Shown in pieces: positions 27,377-35,878 of a stretch of 64,000 nt of DNA; position 1 is the stretch's first letter; each line of letters begins with the position of its first letter. Position numbers and translations under genes: made by a program. The stretch is from the NCBI GenBank assembly GCA_003094535.1, contig NATV01000113.1, forward strand, positions 23,492 to 87,491. Reading direction: 5' to 3'. The DNA comes from a gamma proteobacterium symbiont of Ctena orbiculata (GTDB lineage Bacteria > Pseudomonadota > Gammaproteobacteria > Chromatiales > Chromatiaceae). The notes under the pieces were generated by a model, which was not told where the DNA came from, made no database searches, and was given only the letters and a program-made list of their open reading frames with translations.

Positions 27377-27381
27377 GGAGG
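27375..27381 (+). promoter_or_regulatory. Consensus Shine-Dalgarno for the alanine-rich protein
   Basis: AAGGAGG, a 7-base match to the anti-Shine-Dalgarno, ends 7 bases before ATG 27389 and shares bases with the ATPase stop codon. It is markedly stronger than those of neighbouring genes. Confidence 0.7.
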
Positions 27382-27388
27382 TAATGTC

Positions 27389-28282
27389 ATGTCTCACCTC
27401 ACACATGACCTGGAAGCCGTTGTGGCCGACGCCAATGCCCATCTAACGGCGATTGCAGGCGGCGCCACCGACGCGCATCTGAACGCAATCGGTGTAATAT
27501 CCGCCACCGCGGAACAGGCCCGCCTGAGTGCTGAAACACTTGAAGGCGGATTGGCCGCTCTAGACGCTGCCGCGACTGCCGCCGCGGACGCCTACTTTGA
27601 CGCCATCGCCTGGGTGCGCGACGCCATCACCAGCGGCGGAGAGATGTCCCCGTCCCAGTTTGGTGATCTGGGCACGCAGTTGGAAGATGCCCTCGGGGAA
27701 GGAACGGACCTCGATGCCCTGCTGGCGGAGGTCGTCAGCTATGACAGCCTGGGCAGCGACGCCGTTGCCGCGGCGCAAACGGCGGTGGATGAGGCATCGG
27801 CCGCACTGAAGACAGCCGAAGAGGACTTTGCGATTCGGCAGGCGGAGTTGGAAGCGGCCAGCCAGGCAGTCACGAGCTGGGCGGTGCAGGCCATCGACAA
27901 GGGCAATCTTGTCTATGATCTGACCGCAGCGGTTGAGACCGCCATTGCCGCGGGGCGTCTCTACGAAGCCGTCGTCCATATGCAGGACCTGACCTACGCC
28001 AGAAACGATCTGAACGGCGAAATTTCCTTTGACGGCCACCAATTTGACGCCAACAACAGCGACGCAGATGCAGTAACCACGGCAATGAATAGCGCCTGGG
28101 ATACGGTTCATGGCAACTATGAGGCGGCCCTCACCGCCCTGGTCGACAAACAGGACGACCTCTATGCGGCACAGTTGGCGCTGGCGGTAGCCGTGGCCGA
28201 TGCCGATGAGCGCCGGGCGCGGCGCCTTGTGGATGCGGCCGCGCTGGTTCAGGTCCTGCACGATGCCCAGATAGAGGATTAG
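27389..28282 (+). CDS. Alanine-rich acidic helical protein of the eCIS locus
   Basis: A 297-aa protein of unknown function, very rich in Ala, Asp and Glu, with no Cys and almost entirely predicted helix (for example residues 40-75, 120-165 and 225-290). It resembles a long coiled-coil or helical bundle. It has the strongest ribosome binding site of the cluster (AAGGAGG, 27375-27381, 7 bases before ATG), overlapping the ATPase stop, so it is likely made in quantity. Its place between the ATPase and the two DUF4157 genes suggests a cargo, a cargo chaperone or a tube-filling protein. There is no homologue I can name. Confidence 0.65.
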   Translation: MSHLTHDLEAVVADANAHLTAIAGGATDAHLNAIGVISATAEQARLSAETLEGGLAALDAAATAAADAYFDAIAWVRDAITSGGEMSPSQFGDLGTQLEDALGEGTDLDALLAEVVSYDSLGSDAVAAAQTAVDEASAALKTAEEDFAIRQAELEAASQAVTSWAVQAIDKGNLVYDLTAAVETAIAAGRLYEAVVHMQDLTYARNDLNGEISFDGHQFDANNSDADAVTTAMNSAWDTVHGNYEAALTALVDKQDDLYAAQLALAVAVADADERRARRLVDAAALVQVLHDAQIED

Positions 28283-28294
28283 GACTGACCCTCC

Positions 28295-29545
28295 ATGAGC
28301 CGAACCCAGACGAGACAGGCGCTGGCAACTACCTCCGGATCCGAGGGCCAGAGAGGGAAGGCGGCAAACCTGCGCATCAGTCAGCCCGGTGACAGGTCGG
28401 AACTCGAAGCTGATCGGATTGCCGACGAGGTTTTACGCATGCCTGAGCCGAATACCGCGTTAGGCGACGTCGAGGGTGTGCCCATTCAGCGCAAGTGCGC
28501 CGCCTGCGAGGCAGGCGGCGCACCCTGTCGGGCCTGCTCCCTGTCTGCTGCCCCGTTGCCGGTTTCACGCACGCATGGAATGCTACAGCGCCAACCGATC
28601 GAAGAGGAAGAGGAACTGCAGCTGAAATCACAGCCGGAGGCGAAAGCCGACCCGACCACCGGAGGAGGGCTGAAGGCTGTGGAGACTATTCGCCGTGGCG
28701 GTTCACCACTGCCGGATCCGGCCCGGGGCTACTTTGAACCACGCTTCGGCAGGGACCTGAGTGATGTCCGTGTGCATACCGGCCAGGCTGCGGCTCAAGC
28801 GACAGAAGCGGTCAACGCCCGTGCATTCACCTTGGGGCGTTCCATCGCCTTCGCGCCCGGCCAGTTCGATCCCGGTGGTGCACGCGGGCGGAAACTGCTG
28901 GCACACGAACTGGCGCATGTCGTACAGCAAGGGGGAGTCCCACGGCATAGCGGTGAACCTGTTGCGATCAACACTCTACCGGCGGGAGACCGCCCCCCGA
29001 TATTGCGCTCCGCCTTTGACCGGGGACAAGAGGAGCTGGAGAGGCAAGAGGAGTTTCTGCGCGAGCGAAGAGCCCGGGAACGGACGTTGCTCGGTCCGGA
29101 TCTGGGGCGTCTAGTCGGGCGGCGCCGGGGTCTCCGTCCCTACCGTCCCGGTACGCCGGGGCAGGCGGCGCCTCCGATGAGCGCGCAGGACACAGAGGCG
29201 CTACTGCAACAGAACATCGCCAAGATGCGGCCGGATATTCCCGAGTGGTGGGATGCCACGGGCATGTCCGAATTCGACAGCGACTTTTACGGAATGCCCG
29301 GCCGTTTCATTTTTCGCGGCGTGGAGATGTCCAGCTGGGAGGTCAATTATTACTTCGTGAGCATGGCATTCGCCCACCAGGGCTGGGACTGGAACGAAGC
29401 GCAGGCGATGATCTGGGCGTGGAATAAATCCCAGGAAGTCGGCATCAACCCCTATGGAGGCGGCGGGGACATGACACCCGAAATGTGGTTCGTCGCGGAG
29501 ACGGCCTACTACGAGGAATTGGCGCGGATGGCGACGGAGCTGTAA
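28295..29545 (+). CDS. DUF4157 eCIS-associated protein 1 (candidate cargo)
   Basis: A 416-aa protein of the DUF4157 (eCIS core) family, the most common class of eCIS cargo. Residues 27-50 (RISQPGD, EADRIADEVLRM) open the family motif. A four-cysteine knuckle (C68, C71, C78, C81) follows, then a run of Glu (103-107). The DUF4157 domain at 128-215 ends in HELAH (204-208), a zincin-type metal site. Residues 300-416 form a separate tryptophan- and tyrosine-rich domain (SSWEVNYYFVSMAFAHQGW) that I do not recognise and that differs from the next gene. It may be a toxin or binding domain; that is inference. Confidence 0.8.
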   Translation: MSRTQTRQALATTSGSEGQRGKAANLRISQPGDRSELEADRIADEVLRMPEPNTALGDVEGVPIQRKCAACEAGGAPCRACSLSAAPLPVSRTHGMLQRQPIEEEEELQLKSQPEAKADPTTGGGLKAVETIRRGGSPLPDPARGYFEPRFGRDLSDVRVHTGQAAAQATEAVNARAFTLGRSIAFAPGQFDPGGARGRKLLAHELAHVVQQGGVPRHSGEPVAINTLPAGDRPPILRSAFDRGQEELERQEEFLRERRARERTLLGPDLGRLVGRRRGLRPYRPGTPGQAAPPMSAQDTEALLQQNIAKMRPDIPEWWDATGMSEFDSDFYGMPGRFIFRGVEMSSWEVNYYFVSMAFAHQGWDWNEAQAMIWAWNKSQEVGINPYGGGGDMTPEMWFVAETAYYEELARMATEL

Positions 29546-29649
29546 CAACGAATGCCTGTCACCAAACAGGTCTCCCCCCAAATCCCTGTGTGTGGACTGA
29601 CTGGAGCGGTATCGATGAAGCTGAAAATCAAGATATTGGCATTCTCGCC

Positions 29650-32346
29650 ATGAGCGATCTCTCCAACCAGGTCTCGAAGCGTCATGGGACCAATTCGAGT
29701 CTCGGTAAGTACAGGATCAGCCAGCCCGGTGACAAGCTGGAACTGGAAGCCGATCGGGTAGCGGACGAAGTTTTGCGCCTGGCGCAGCCGATTGGCGTGG
29801 ACGGAATCTCAGGTGCGCCAAGACCACCTGATAAATGCGCCGCCTGCGAAGCGGGGGGCGCACCCTGTCCGCTCTGCTCGCAAGCTGGGGGAACGGCCTC
29901 CCGGTCTCGATCGAATGCGCCGCTGTTACGGCAGCCGGTCGAGGAGGAGGCAGAGGAGCTACAGCGCCAGGCAATCGAAGAAGAGGAACTGCAACGGGAA
30001 GCAAAGCCTGACACGGTTTCCAGACCGCGGACCGATGCTTCACTCGGGGCCGTTGAGTCGGTCCGCGGCGGCGGTGTGCCGCTACCGGAGACGGCACGGA
30101 GCTATTTCGAGCCGCGCTTCGGCACCGACCTGGGCGATGTCCGCGTACATACCGGGGAGGCTGCAACAAGGGCCACCGCCGCGGTGAACGCCAGGGCATT
30201 CGCCCTGGGGAACACCATCGCCTTTGCACAGGGTCAGTTCGATCCTGCCGGCCCGGGGGGGCGCCGGTTACTCGCACATGAACTGGCGCATGTAATGCAG
30301 CAGGGTGGAGCTGCGAGTCGGGGGGACAGTAGCGTGCAATCGTTGGCACGTGAACCCGCCGCTCCCGCCCCGCAGCGCGAGGAGATGAGCGAAGCAGGCA
30401 ATGAGGGTGCGGAACCCGCAGCGGTAGAGGCGGCCATCGGCATGCTCAGCGAGGCGCTGGGGCGGGGGGCTGGTGAGGTCGAGCGGGTGGCAAGGCAGTT
30501 GCCGTTGCCCGACGTGACCGCGGCGCTGGCGCAGATGCCGTCGGCCGCGATCCTGGCGATCCTCGACGTTATTTGGCCGGACAACACCGGCTGGGCCGCA
30601 CACATCAAGGTGGACGGTGACATCAACCTCGCCGCGACCGTTGTCGGTCTGCCGTTCGAAGTCGCCTTCGATGGCGCCGGCGCGATCGACGTTGCGGTCA
30701 CCCGCCGCGGCGGGACCATAGCAATCTCGATAGCACCTGGTCTTACTGGAGGAGGGGAAGGCATACCATCCCTCTGGTCGATACTTGAAGGTCCGGTCGG
30801 CCTCCATCTCAGTGGCGTGCTGGGGGCAAAGCTGTCGGTTGACCTGGCCCGCGTAAAGTGGCCCGCCGCGGCCTTGGCGGAACTCTTCGCACTCGACATC
30901 AAGAACGCACTCAGCGAATTGATGTGGACAGCGCTGTCGATCGGAGGCAACACCCAGATCGAGGTCAGCGGAGCCATCGGTGGCAAACTGGATCTTGGCA
31001 TCCGAGGCGGACCGTCTTTCCTCGCCACCCTCGCAGTAAAAGCGGGTGGTCAGATCGGCGCCAAAGTGAGCGTGGTCACACCGACAGAGGCGCTTCCGGG
31101 CAAGATTCAGCTCTCCGGGCAATTCGGCATATTCGGGGATTTCGATTTCAAGGCGTTCGGTGGCCAGGGCACCGATCCCACCTTGATAATGAAAAACCTC
31201 ATTTCCGCGCTCTACAGAACCAATGTCTTAGCGGCATTTGGCCTTGGCGGCCTGTCAGGATCGGCCGACATTGGCCTGCGCTATGCGATCAACTTACCGC
31301 CCTACAGTGCGGATGCGCCACCGCCGGTCGTCGAATCCAACTGGATAGAGGTGGGGATCTTCGCCATCGGCAGCGGCGCCGGAAATCTGCTCGGCCAGAA
31401 GGGTACGGCAAAAGGTCTCGCAGAGATCACCTTGCAGCTGCCTGATATACCCGCCTTCGTAGCGGCACTGGAGGACGGCATCGATGCCGGGGACATGAAA
31501 CTGCTCTCGCTGGTGCACGGTTTCAATGCCAACTTCCAAGTCACCGGAACGCTGCGCAACTATCTCGGGCTCTTCCCGATGATCATTGATTGGTTTCCCG
31601 AGCTTGCCATGATCGAGGACGCCAACTATGTACCGGTGAAGGCGACCGCGACGATGAAAGCAACCAAGGAGCAAATCGACGCCATCGATGAGCGCAACCG
31701 CAATGCCGCGATCGAGCTTATCTCCCGCATGGCGACCGGCGAGGCGCTTGAGGGGCTGCGCTCAGGCGCGGATGCGCTGCTCGAAAGCCTGGCGGACGTG
31801 ATCGGCTTTATCGACAAGGTCTCCTTCGAGCTGGCGGCCGGCACCGAGGGGATGTTTTCGGTCGATACACCGGTGCAAAAGGAGATCGGTGGCGGAGGTG
31901 TCGGCGGTGAGGCGCACTTCAGCCGCACCTACCATCACGATGCGACACCGGAGGAACTGGGCATCACGGCCATCGAGCAGTGGCTGCGCGGCCTGATCGT
32001 CGACGACCGCGAAAGTTATGTCCCCGAAGGTCCGCGCAGACCATACATCCCGGACGGTCCGCGAGAGCGATACGGCCCACGGCGGCCGGGGCCCGATGAG
32101 GGCCACCCGGTGATGGTCACGAACACGGAAAACGTGCGCATGGTCCGCGAGCCGCGACACTGGGATGACGACCGCTTCCTGGTCGAACGGCTGCCCAAGG
32201 GCACCAGCGTGAGAGTGGTGCACCAGGGTCCCAAGCGGCCATTCAACAGGACAGCACCGGAGTTTCAATGGTGGTTTGTGCGCGCCCGTGGGAATCGCGG
32301 CTGGGTAATGCAGGTGTTGCTCGATGAAGCCAGTCAAACTATGTAG
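29650..32346 (+). CDS. DUF4157 eCIS-associated protein 2 with large beta-rich region and C-terminal SH3-like domain
   Basis: An 898-aa protein whose first 220 residues parallel the previous gene: 'YRISQPGDKLELEADRVADEVLR', a C63-C66-C73-C76 knuckle, acidic repeats (EEEAEELQRQ, EEEELQRE) and HELAH at 210-214. Residues 310-620 are an extended glycine-rich beta region ('GGKLDLGIRGGPSFLATLAVKAGG'). Residues 770-820 carry a proline/arginine linker, and the C-terminus (about 822-895: VRMVREP ... GTSVRVVHQG ... WWFVRARGNRGWVMQ) looks like a bacterial SH3 domain, often a cell-wall or receptor binder. I chose ATG 29650 because homology to the first protein begins just after it. Confidence 0.78.
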   Translation: MSDLSNQVSKRHGTNSSLGKYRISQPGDKLELEADRVADEVLRLAQPIGVDGISGAPRPPDKCAACEAGGAPCPLCSQAGGTASRSRSNAPLLRQPVEEEAEELQRQAIEEEELQREAKPDTVSRPRTDASLGAVESVRGGGVPLPETARSYFEPRFGTDLGDVRVHTGEAATRATAAVNARAFALGNTIAFAQGQFDPAGPGGRRLLAHELAHVMQQGGAASRGDSSVQSLAREPAAPAPQREEMSEAGNEGAEPAAVEAAIGMLSEALGRGAGEVERVARQLPLPDVTAALAQMPSAAILAILDVIWPDNTGWAAHIKVDGDINLAATVVGLPFEVAFDGAGAIDVAVTRRGGTIAISIAPGLTGGGEGIPSLWSILEGPVGLHLSGVLGAKLSVDLARVKWPAAALAELFALDIKNALSELMWTALSIGGNTQIEVSGAIGGKLDLGIRGGPSFLATLAVKAGGQIGAKVSVVTPTEALPGKIQLSGQFGIFGDFDFKAFGGQGTDPTLIMKNLISALYRTNVLAAFGLGGLSGSADIGLRYAINLPPYSADAPPPVVESNWIEVGIFAIGSGAGNLLGQKGTAKGLAEITLQLPDIPAFVAALEDGIDAGDMKLLSLVHGFNANFQVTGTLRNYLGLFPMIIDWFPELAMIEDANYVPVKATATMKATKEQIDAIDERNRNAAIELISRMATGEALEGLRSGADALLESLADVIGFIDKVSFELAAGTEGMFSVDTPVQKEIGGGGVGGEAHFSRTYHHDATPEELGITAIEQWLRGLIVDDRESYVPEGPRRPYIPDGPRERYGPRRPGPDEGHPVMVTNTENVRMVREPRHWDDDRFLVERLPKGTSVRVVHQGPKRPFNRTAPEFQWWFVRARGNRGWVMQVLLDEASQTM

Positions 32347-32383
32347 TAGTGACGCACCAGGAATGATTCGACTGAGCGGCGAA

Positions 32384-32410
32384 GCACCGGGCCGCCTTAG
32401 CGGCCGGTGC
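32384..32410 (+). terminator. Hairpin at the end of the eCIS operon
   Basis: GCACCG-G-GCCGC (32384-32395) pairs with GCGGC-CGGTGC (32400-32410) across a 4-base loop, an 11-bp stem with one bulged G. No T-tract follows, so it may be a Rho-assisted end or an RNA-stabilising hairpin. Confidence 0.45.
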
Positions 32411-32726
32411 ATTGCAGGGTGTTGAGCGCGATTGAGTGTTTGATCTAGGCTATGCCGTATTTGCTCATGCGTCGTACATATCAGACTCTGGAGTAGTGAA
32501 TTTAATCGAAGATTTTGCGCCAAGCTGGAGATATAGAGACATCCAACGAACTAAGCCTAGAAATATTACAATAAATCAAGTAATTAGTAGGAATTGGAGA
32601 TGCAGTTGACGTGCGATATGCTGTGAAACAGCTACTCGATACGACGTGTCGTTAAACGGGTGACTCCCATTTTTCCCCTCGCCGGGAACAACCACCCGGA
32701 CCCAATATAAGAATGACCACTTGCCC

Positions 32727-32762
32727 CCTCTCCACCCGGTAGAGAGCTTGGTTGAGGGGATT
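32727..32762 (-). repeat. REP-like palindromic element, degenerate
   Basis: Read on the minus strand it follows the pattern CCCCTCAACC...TCTC...CCGGGTGGAGAGGGGGC, a common intergenic palindromic type in gamma- and betaproteobacteria. A cleaner relative lies at 50216-50238. Confidence 0.4.
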
Positions 32763-32802
32763 TGCAAAGGTATGATTGGGGGGTATTGAGAAACAAGAGT
32801 AT

Positions 32803-32852
32803 TGCAGGTCACGGGATTCGAACCAGTTTCGCCGACTTGGGTACCCCTTTTT
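32803..32852 (-). pseudogene. tRNA-like 3' remnant
   Basis: On the minus strand, GTTCGAATCC sits between partly complementary arms (four of five T-stem pairs). No complete acceptor, D or anticodon arm can be folded around it. This looks like the 3' part of a tRNA, as often left by integration events. Confidence 0.3.
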
Positions 32853-33031
32853 GTCATTGGTATCCCACGTGAGTCCGCATACTATGTATACAAGCGTTCA
32901 ACTTATTTTTGCGGTATTCTTCACATTGCTTAGCTTTAGAACTCCAATTTGATTAAGGGGGGACCACTCCCTGTTGGTATGCTTAATAGGCTAAATTTAC
33001 TTAATCAGCATTCGATAGTTCTAACACAGAG

Positions 33032-33967
33032 ATGGATAAAATAAGAACCGCTGTAATCGGTGTTGGTTATCTCGGCCGATACCACGCCCAAAAATATGCC
33101 GCACTGGACGATTCGGAACTGGTCGCCGTGGTCGATATCGATCCTGAGACGGCTGCCAATGTTGCCAGGGAGTGCAATACTGAGGCGCTCTCCGACTATC
33201 ACGCGCTTATGGGCAAGGTGGATGCCGTCAGCATCGTGGTGCCTACTCAACTTCACTATCAGGTCGCCAAAGAGTTACTCGGCAGCGGCATCCACGTGCT
33301 GCTGGAAAAACCGATAACCGTGACCGTTGCGGAAGCGGATGCACTGATTGAAATCGCCCGACGCAAGCAACTGGTACTTCAGGTGGGGCATCTGGAACGC
33401 TTCAACTCCGCGGTGTTGGCGCTTGAAGGTGTTATCAATGATCCGCAATTTATTGAATCCCATCGTCTCGCTCCCTTTAATCTACGAGGCGCCGACGTCA
33501 ATGTGGTGCTCGATCTGATGATCCACGATATCGATATCATCCAGAATCTGGTGGGTTCTCCCATCGCGTCAATAGATGCCAAGGGGGGGGCGGTATTGAC
33601 CCACGAGTACGATATCGCAAATGCAAGAATCAAATTCGAGAATGGCTGCGTGGCTAACGTTACCGCCAGTCGAGTGAGTATGAAACCACAGCGTAAAATG
33701 CGTATTTTTCAACCTGATGCCTACATCTCGATCGACTTCCAGGACAAGATCCTGAGTATTCATCGCAAGGGTGAAAAGGAGATATTTCCCGGGATCCCTG
33801 AAATCACCAGTGAAGAGAGTATGTTTGAGAATTCCGATGCCATCATGGCCGAGATCCGCGCATTTCTCGATGCGATTAAGAACCACACCTTACCGCCAGT
33901 TACCGGCGAGGATGGGCGAGAGGCCCTAAAGACGGCAATCGATATTAGCGAGCAACTGGGCGCTTGA
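33032..33967 (+). CDS. gnnA: GnnA-like Gfo/Idh/MocA NAD(P)-dependent sugar oxidoreductase
   Basis: A 311-aa oxidoreductase with an N-terminal Rossmann motif (GVGYLG, 10-15) and the family signature EKP (92-94), whose lysine takes part in catalysis. In the GnnA/GnnB pathway it oxidises the 3-hydroxyl of UDP-GlcNAc. The keto sugar is then aminated by the enzyme encoded 18 bases downstream. The assignment rests on the trio with a DegT-type aminotransferase and LpxA; by sequence alone it could be another sugar dehydrogenase, such as a WlbA/WbpB type. The Shine-Dalgarno is weak (CACAGAG). Confidence 0.7.
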   Translation: MDKIRTAVIGVGYLGRYHAQKYAALDDSELVAVVDIDPETAANVARECNTEALSDYHALMGKVDAVSIVVPTQLHYQVAKELLGSGIHVLLEKPITVTVAEADALIEIARRKQLVLQVGHLERFNSAVLALEGVINDPQFIESHRLAPFNLRGADVNVVLDLMIHDIDIIQNLVGSPIASIDAKGGAVLTHEYDIANARIKFENGCVANVTASRVSMKPQRKMRIFQPDAYISIDFQDKILSIHRKGEKEIFPGIPEITSEESMFENSDAIMAEIRAFLDAIKNHTLPPVTGEDGREALKTAIDISEQLGA

Positions 33968-33985
33968 CGCCGCCAGGTGAAGAAC

Positions 33986-35086
33986 ATGATCCCAATGGTA
34001 GATCTAAAGCAGCAATATCTCGATCTTAAGGAGGAGATCGACAATGGCCTCCTGGCGGGACTGGAAGAAACTAAATTTATCCTCGGACCTAATGTGAGCG
34101 CCTTTGAGGAGGAGTGTGCAGAATACTTGGGTGTAGACCACACTGTTGGCGTCGCATCCGGTACCGATGCCCTTCATCTGGCGCTGATTGCCGCCGGAGT
34201 CCAGGAAGGCGACGAGGTGATTACCACTCCCTTCACCTTCATCGCAACTGCCGAGGCGATCCGTTATGTAGGCGCCACGCCGGTGTTTGTCGATATCGAT
34301 CCACAATCCTACAACATGGATCCCGGCCAGGTAGAGGAGGTCATCACCGAAAGGACCCGGGCAATACTGCCCGTTCACATTTTCGGACAACCCGTCGATA
34401 TGGCATCCATCCTGTCGCTCGCCGAGAGACACAATCTCCAGGTGATTGAAGATTGTGCCCAGTCATTTGGCGCGCATATTGACGGTAGGCAGACCGGCAA
34501 CATCGGTCAGACTGGCTGCTTTAGTTTCTTTCCCAGCAAAAATCTTGGGGGATACGGGGACGGCGGTCTGGTATCCACCAACTCCGACGAGCTGGCAGAG
34601 CACCTTAGAGTGTTGCGTAACCATGGCAGCTGGAAACAGTACCATCACTCCGAGATTGGCTTTAACAGCCGCCTTGATGAACTGCAGGCGATAATTTTGC
34701 GAGTCAAATTGAAACGTATCGACAACTACAACGAGAACAGACGCCGCATTGCCCACCGTTACAGCGCGGCACTGGCGGGGATACCAGGGATTATGCCTCC
34801 CCATGAGGATGGAATTGGCCATCACGTCTATCATCAGTACACTTTGCTGGCGGAAAATCGAGATGCCATACAGCAGGCTCTACGCGACAACGAGATCGCC
34901 TCTGCGATCTACTATCCCATCCCGCTTCACCAGCAGGAGGTCTTTGCCAGCGCGTGCCAGGGGCGTACACTTCCGGTCAGTGAGCGGATATCTCAGCAGT
35001 GCCTGTCACTGCCGGTTTTTCCGGAGTTGAAGGATACACAGGTCGATCGGATTCTGGATGTTATTCGTGAAGTGGTGAATGACTGA
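33986..35086 (+). CDS. gnnB: GnnB-like DegT/DnrJ/EryC1 PLP aminotransferase
   Basis: A 366-aa sugar aminotransferase. The PLP lysine is K185 in 'FFPSKNLGGYGDGG'. Other family marks are 'VASGTDALHLAL' (57-68), 'TPFTFIATAEAI' and 'IEDCAQSFGA'. Paired with the upstream oxidoreductase it would make UDP-2-acetamido-3-amino-2,3-dideoxyglucose, the precursor for lipid A with an N-linked chain at position 3. I chose ATG 33986 because AGGTGA lies 5 bases upstream of it, whereas GTG 33977 lies inside that site. It converges on lpxA with an 18-base gap. Confidence 0.72.
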   Translation: MIPMVDLKQQYLDLKEEIDNGLLAGLEETKFILGPNVSAFEEECAEYLGVDHTVGVASGTDALHLALIAAGVQEGDEVITTPFTFIATAEAIRYVGATPVFVDIDPQSYNMDPGQVEEVITERTRAILPVHIFGQPVDMASILSLAERHNLQVIEDCAQSFGAHIDGRQTGNIGQTGCFSFFPSKNLGGYGDGGLVSTNSDELAEHLRVLRNHGSWKQYHHSEIGFNSRLDELQAIILRVKLKRIDNYNENRRRIAHRYSAALAGIPGIMPPHEDGIGHHVYHQYTLLAENRDAIQQALRDNEIASAIYYPIPLHQQEVFASACQGRTLPVSERISQQCLSLPVFPELKDTQVDRILDVIREVVND

Positions 35087-35104
35087 AAGCCAGGCGGGAA
35101 TTGA

Positions 35105-35878
35105 CTAACGAATGATACTGCGCCGGGACTGCCCCAGAAAGCGGGAAAATAGTGCAAGTTCCTCAACCTCATCGGCCATGGCCGCAATCTCCCGCTTTGC
35201 CTCTTCCAATGGCAGTCCGGATCGACAGAGTACCTTGTAGGCACGCTTGATCGCCCTGATCGCTTCTGCGCTGAAGCCTCGTCGCTCAAGCCCCTTGCTG
35301 TTGATGCCGTGAGAGCGGCCCGGATTTCCACTCACCATCAGATAGGGTGGCACATCCTTTGAGATGGCGCTCCCCATTCCCGTAAAGGCGTGATCACCGA
35401 CAGAACAGAACTGATGAACCAGGGTGAAACCACTCAATATCACCTGGTTTCCGATGTCAACATGGCCTGCCAGTGAGGCGTTGTTTGAGAAAACCGTACC
35501 GTTACCAACCGTGCAATCATGGGCGATATGGATATAGGCCATGAGTAGATTGTCATCTCCCACCCGGGTAATCCCGCCACCGTTGACCGTGCCACGGTTA
35601 ATCGTGGCATACTCGCGAATGGTGTTGCGATCGCCAATTTCCAACTGCGTCGGTTCTCCCGCATATTTCAAATCCTGAGGAGCCTCTCCGATTGAGGCAA
35701 ATTGATAAATCCGGTTCTCTTTCCCGATTCTGGTTGGTCCATTGATGACGACGTGCGGCCCAATCCAGGATTCATCCGCTATGACCACATCGGGTCCGAT
35801 AATCGTGTAGGGTCCAACGGATACATTGCGACCCAGCTCAGCGCCGGCATCAACAATGGCGGTGGGGTGTATGCTCAT
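35105..35878 (-). CDS. lpxA: Acyl-[ACP]-UDP-(GlcNAc or GlcNAc3N) O/N-acyltransferase LpxA
   Basis: A 257-aa left-handed beta-helix acyltransferase starting lipid A synthesis in the cytoplasm. Hexapeptide repeats run through residues 1-190. The catalytic histidine is H120 in 'YIHIAHDC', followed by 'NNASLAGHV' and 'FTLVHQFCSVGDHAF', then the C-terminal helical domain from about 190. Length is typical (E. coli 262). It is not within an lpxD-fabZ-lpxA-lpxB operon; it stands alone, convergent with gnnA/gnnB, which suggests a GlcNAc3N-using form. Start M at 35878 has GGAG 11 bases upstream, a loose but usable spacing. Confidence 0.9.
   Translation of the reverse strand: MSIHPTAIVDAGAELGRNVSVGPYTIIGPDVVIADESWIGPHVVINGPTRIGKENRIYQFASIGEAPQDLKYAGEPTQLEIGDRNTIREYATINRGTVNGGGITRVGDDNLLMAYIHIAHDCTVGNGTVFSNNASLAGHVDIGNQVILSGFTLVHQFCSVGDHAFTGMGSAISKDVPPYLMVSGNPGRSHGINSKGLERRGFSAEAIRAIKRAYKVLCRSGLPLEEAKREIAAMADEVEELALFSRFLGQSRRSIIR

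Larger units (their letters stand above)
32347..33031. other. Gene-free spacer between the eCIS and the lipid A genes
   Basis: These 685 bases hold no credible gene. In order they contain a strong hairpin near the end of the eCIS operon, a degenerate REP-like element, a tRNA-like T-arm remnant on the minus strand, and an AT-rich stretch likely to hold the promoter of the GnnA-like gene. Confidence 0.6.

Noticed and set aside
29614..29652. A 12-codon frame (MKLKIKILAFSP) whose stop overlaps the start of the second DUF4157 gene
   Set aside because: Coupling is suggestive, but the ribosome binding site is weak and the frame is too short to support without expression data.
32576..32857. A 93-codon minus-strand frame containing GETGSNPVTC
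   Set aside because: That peptide is the usual translation of a tRNA T-arm. The frame is explained by the tRNA-like remnant.
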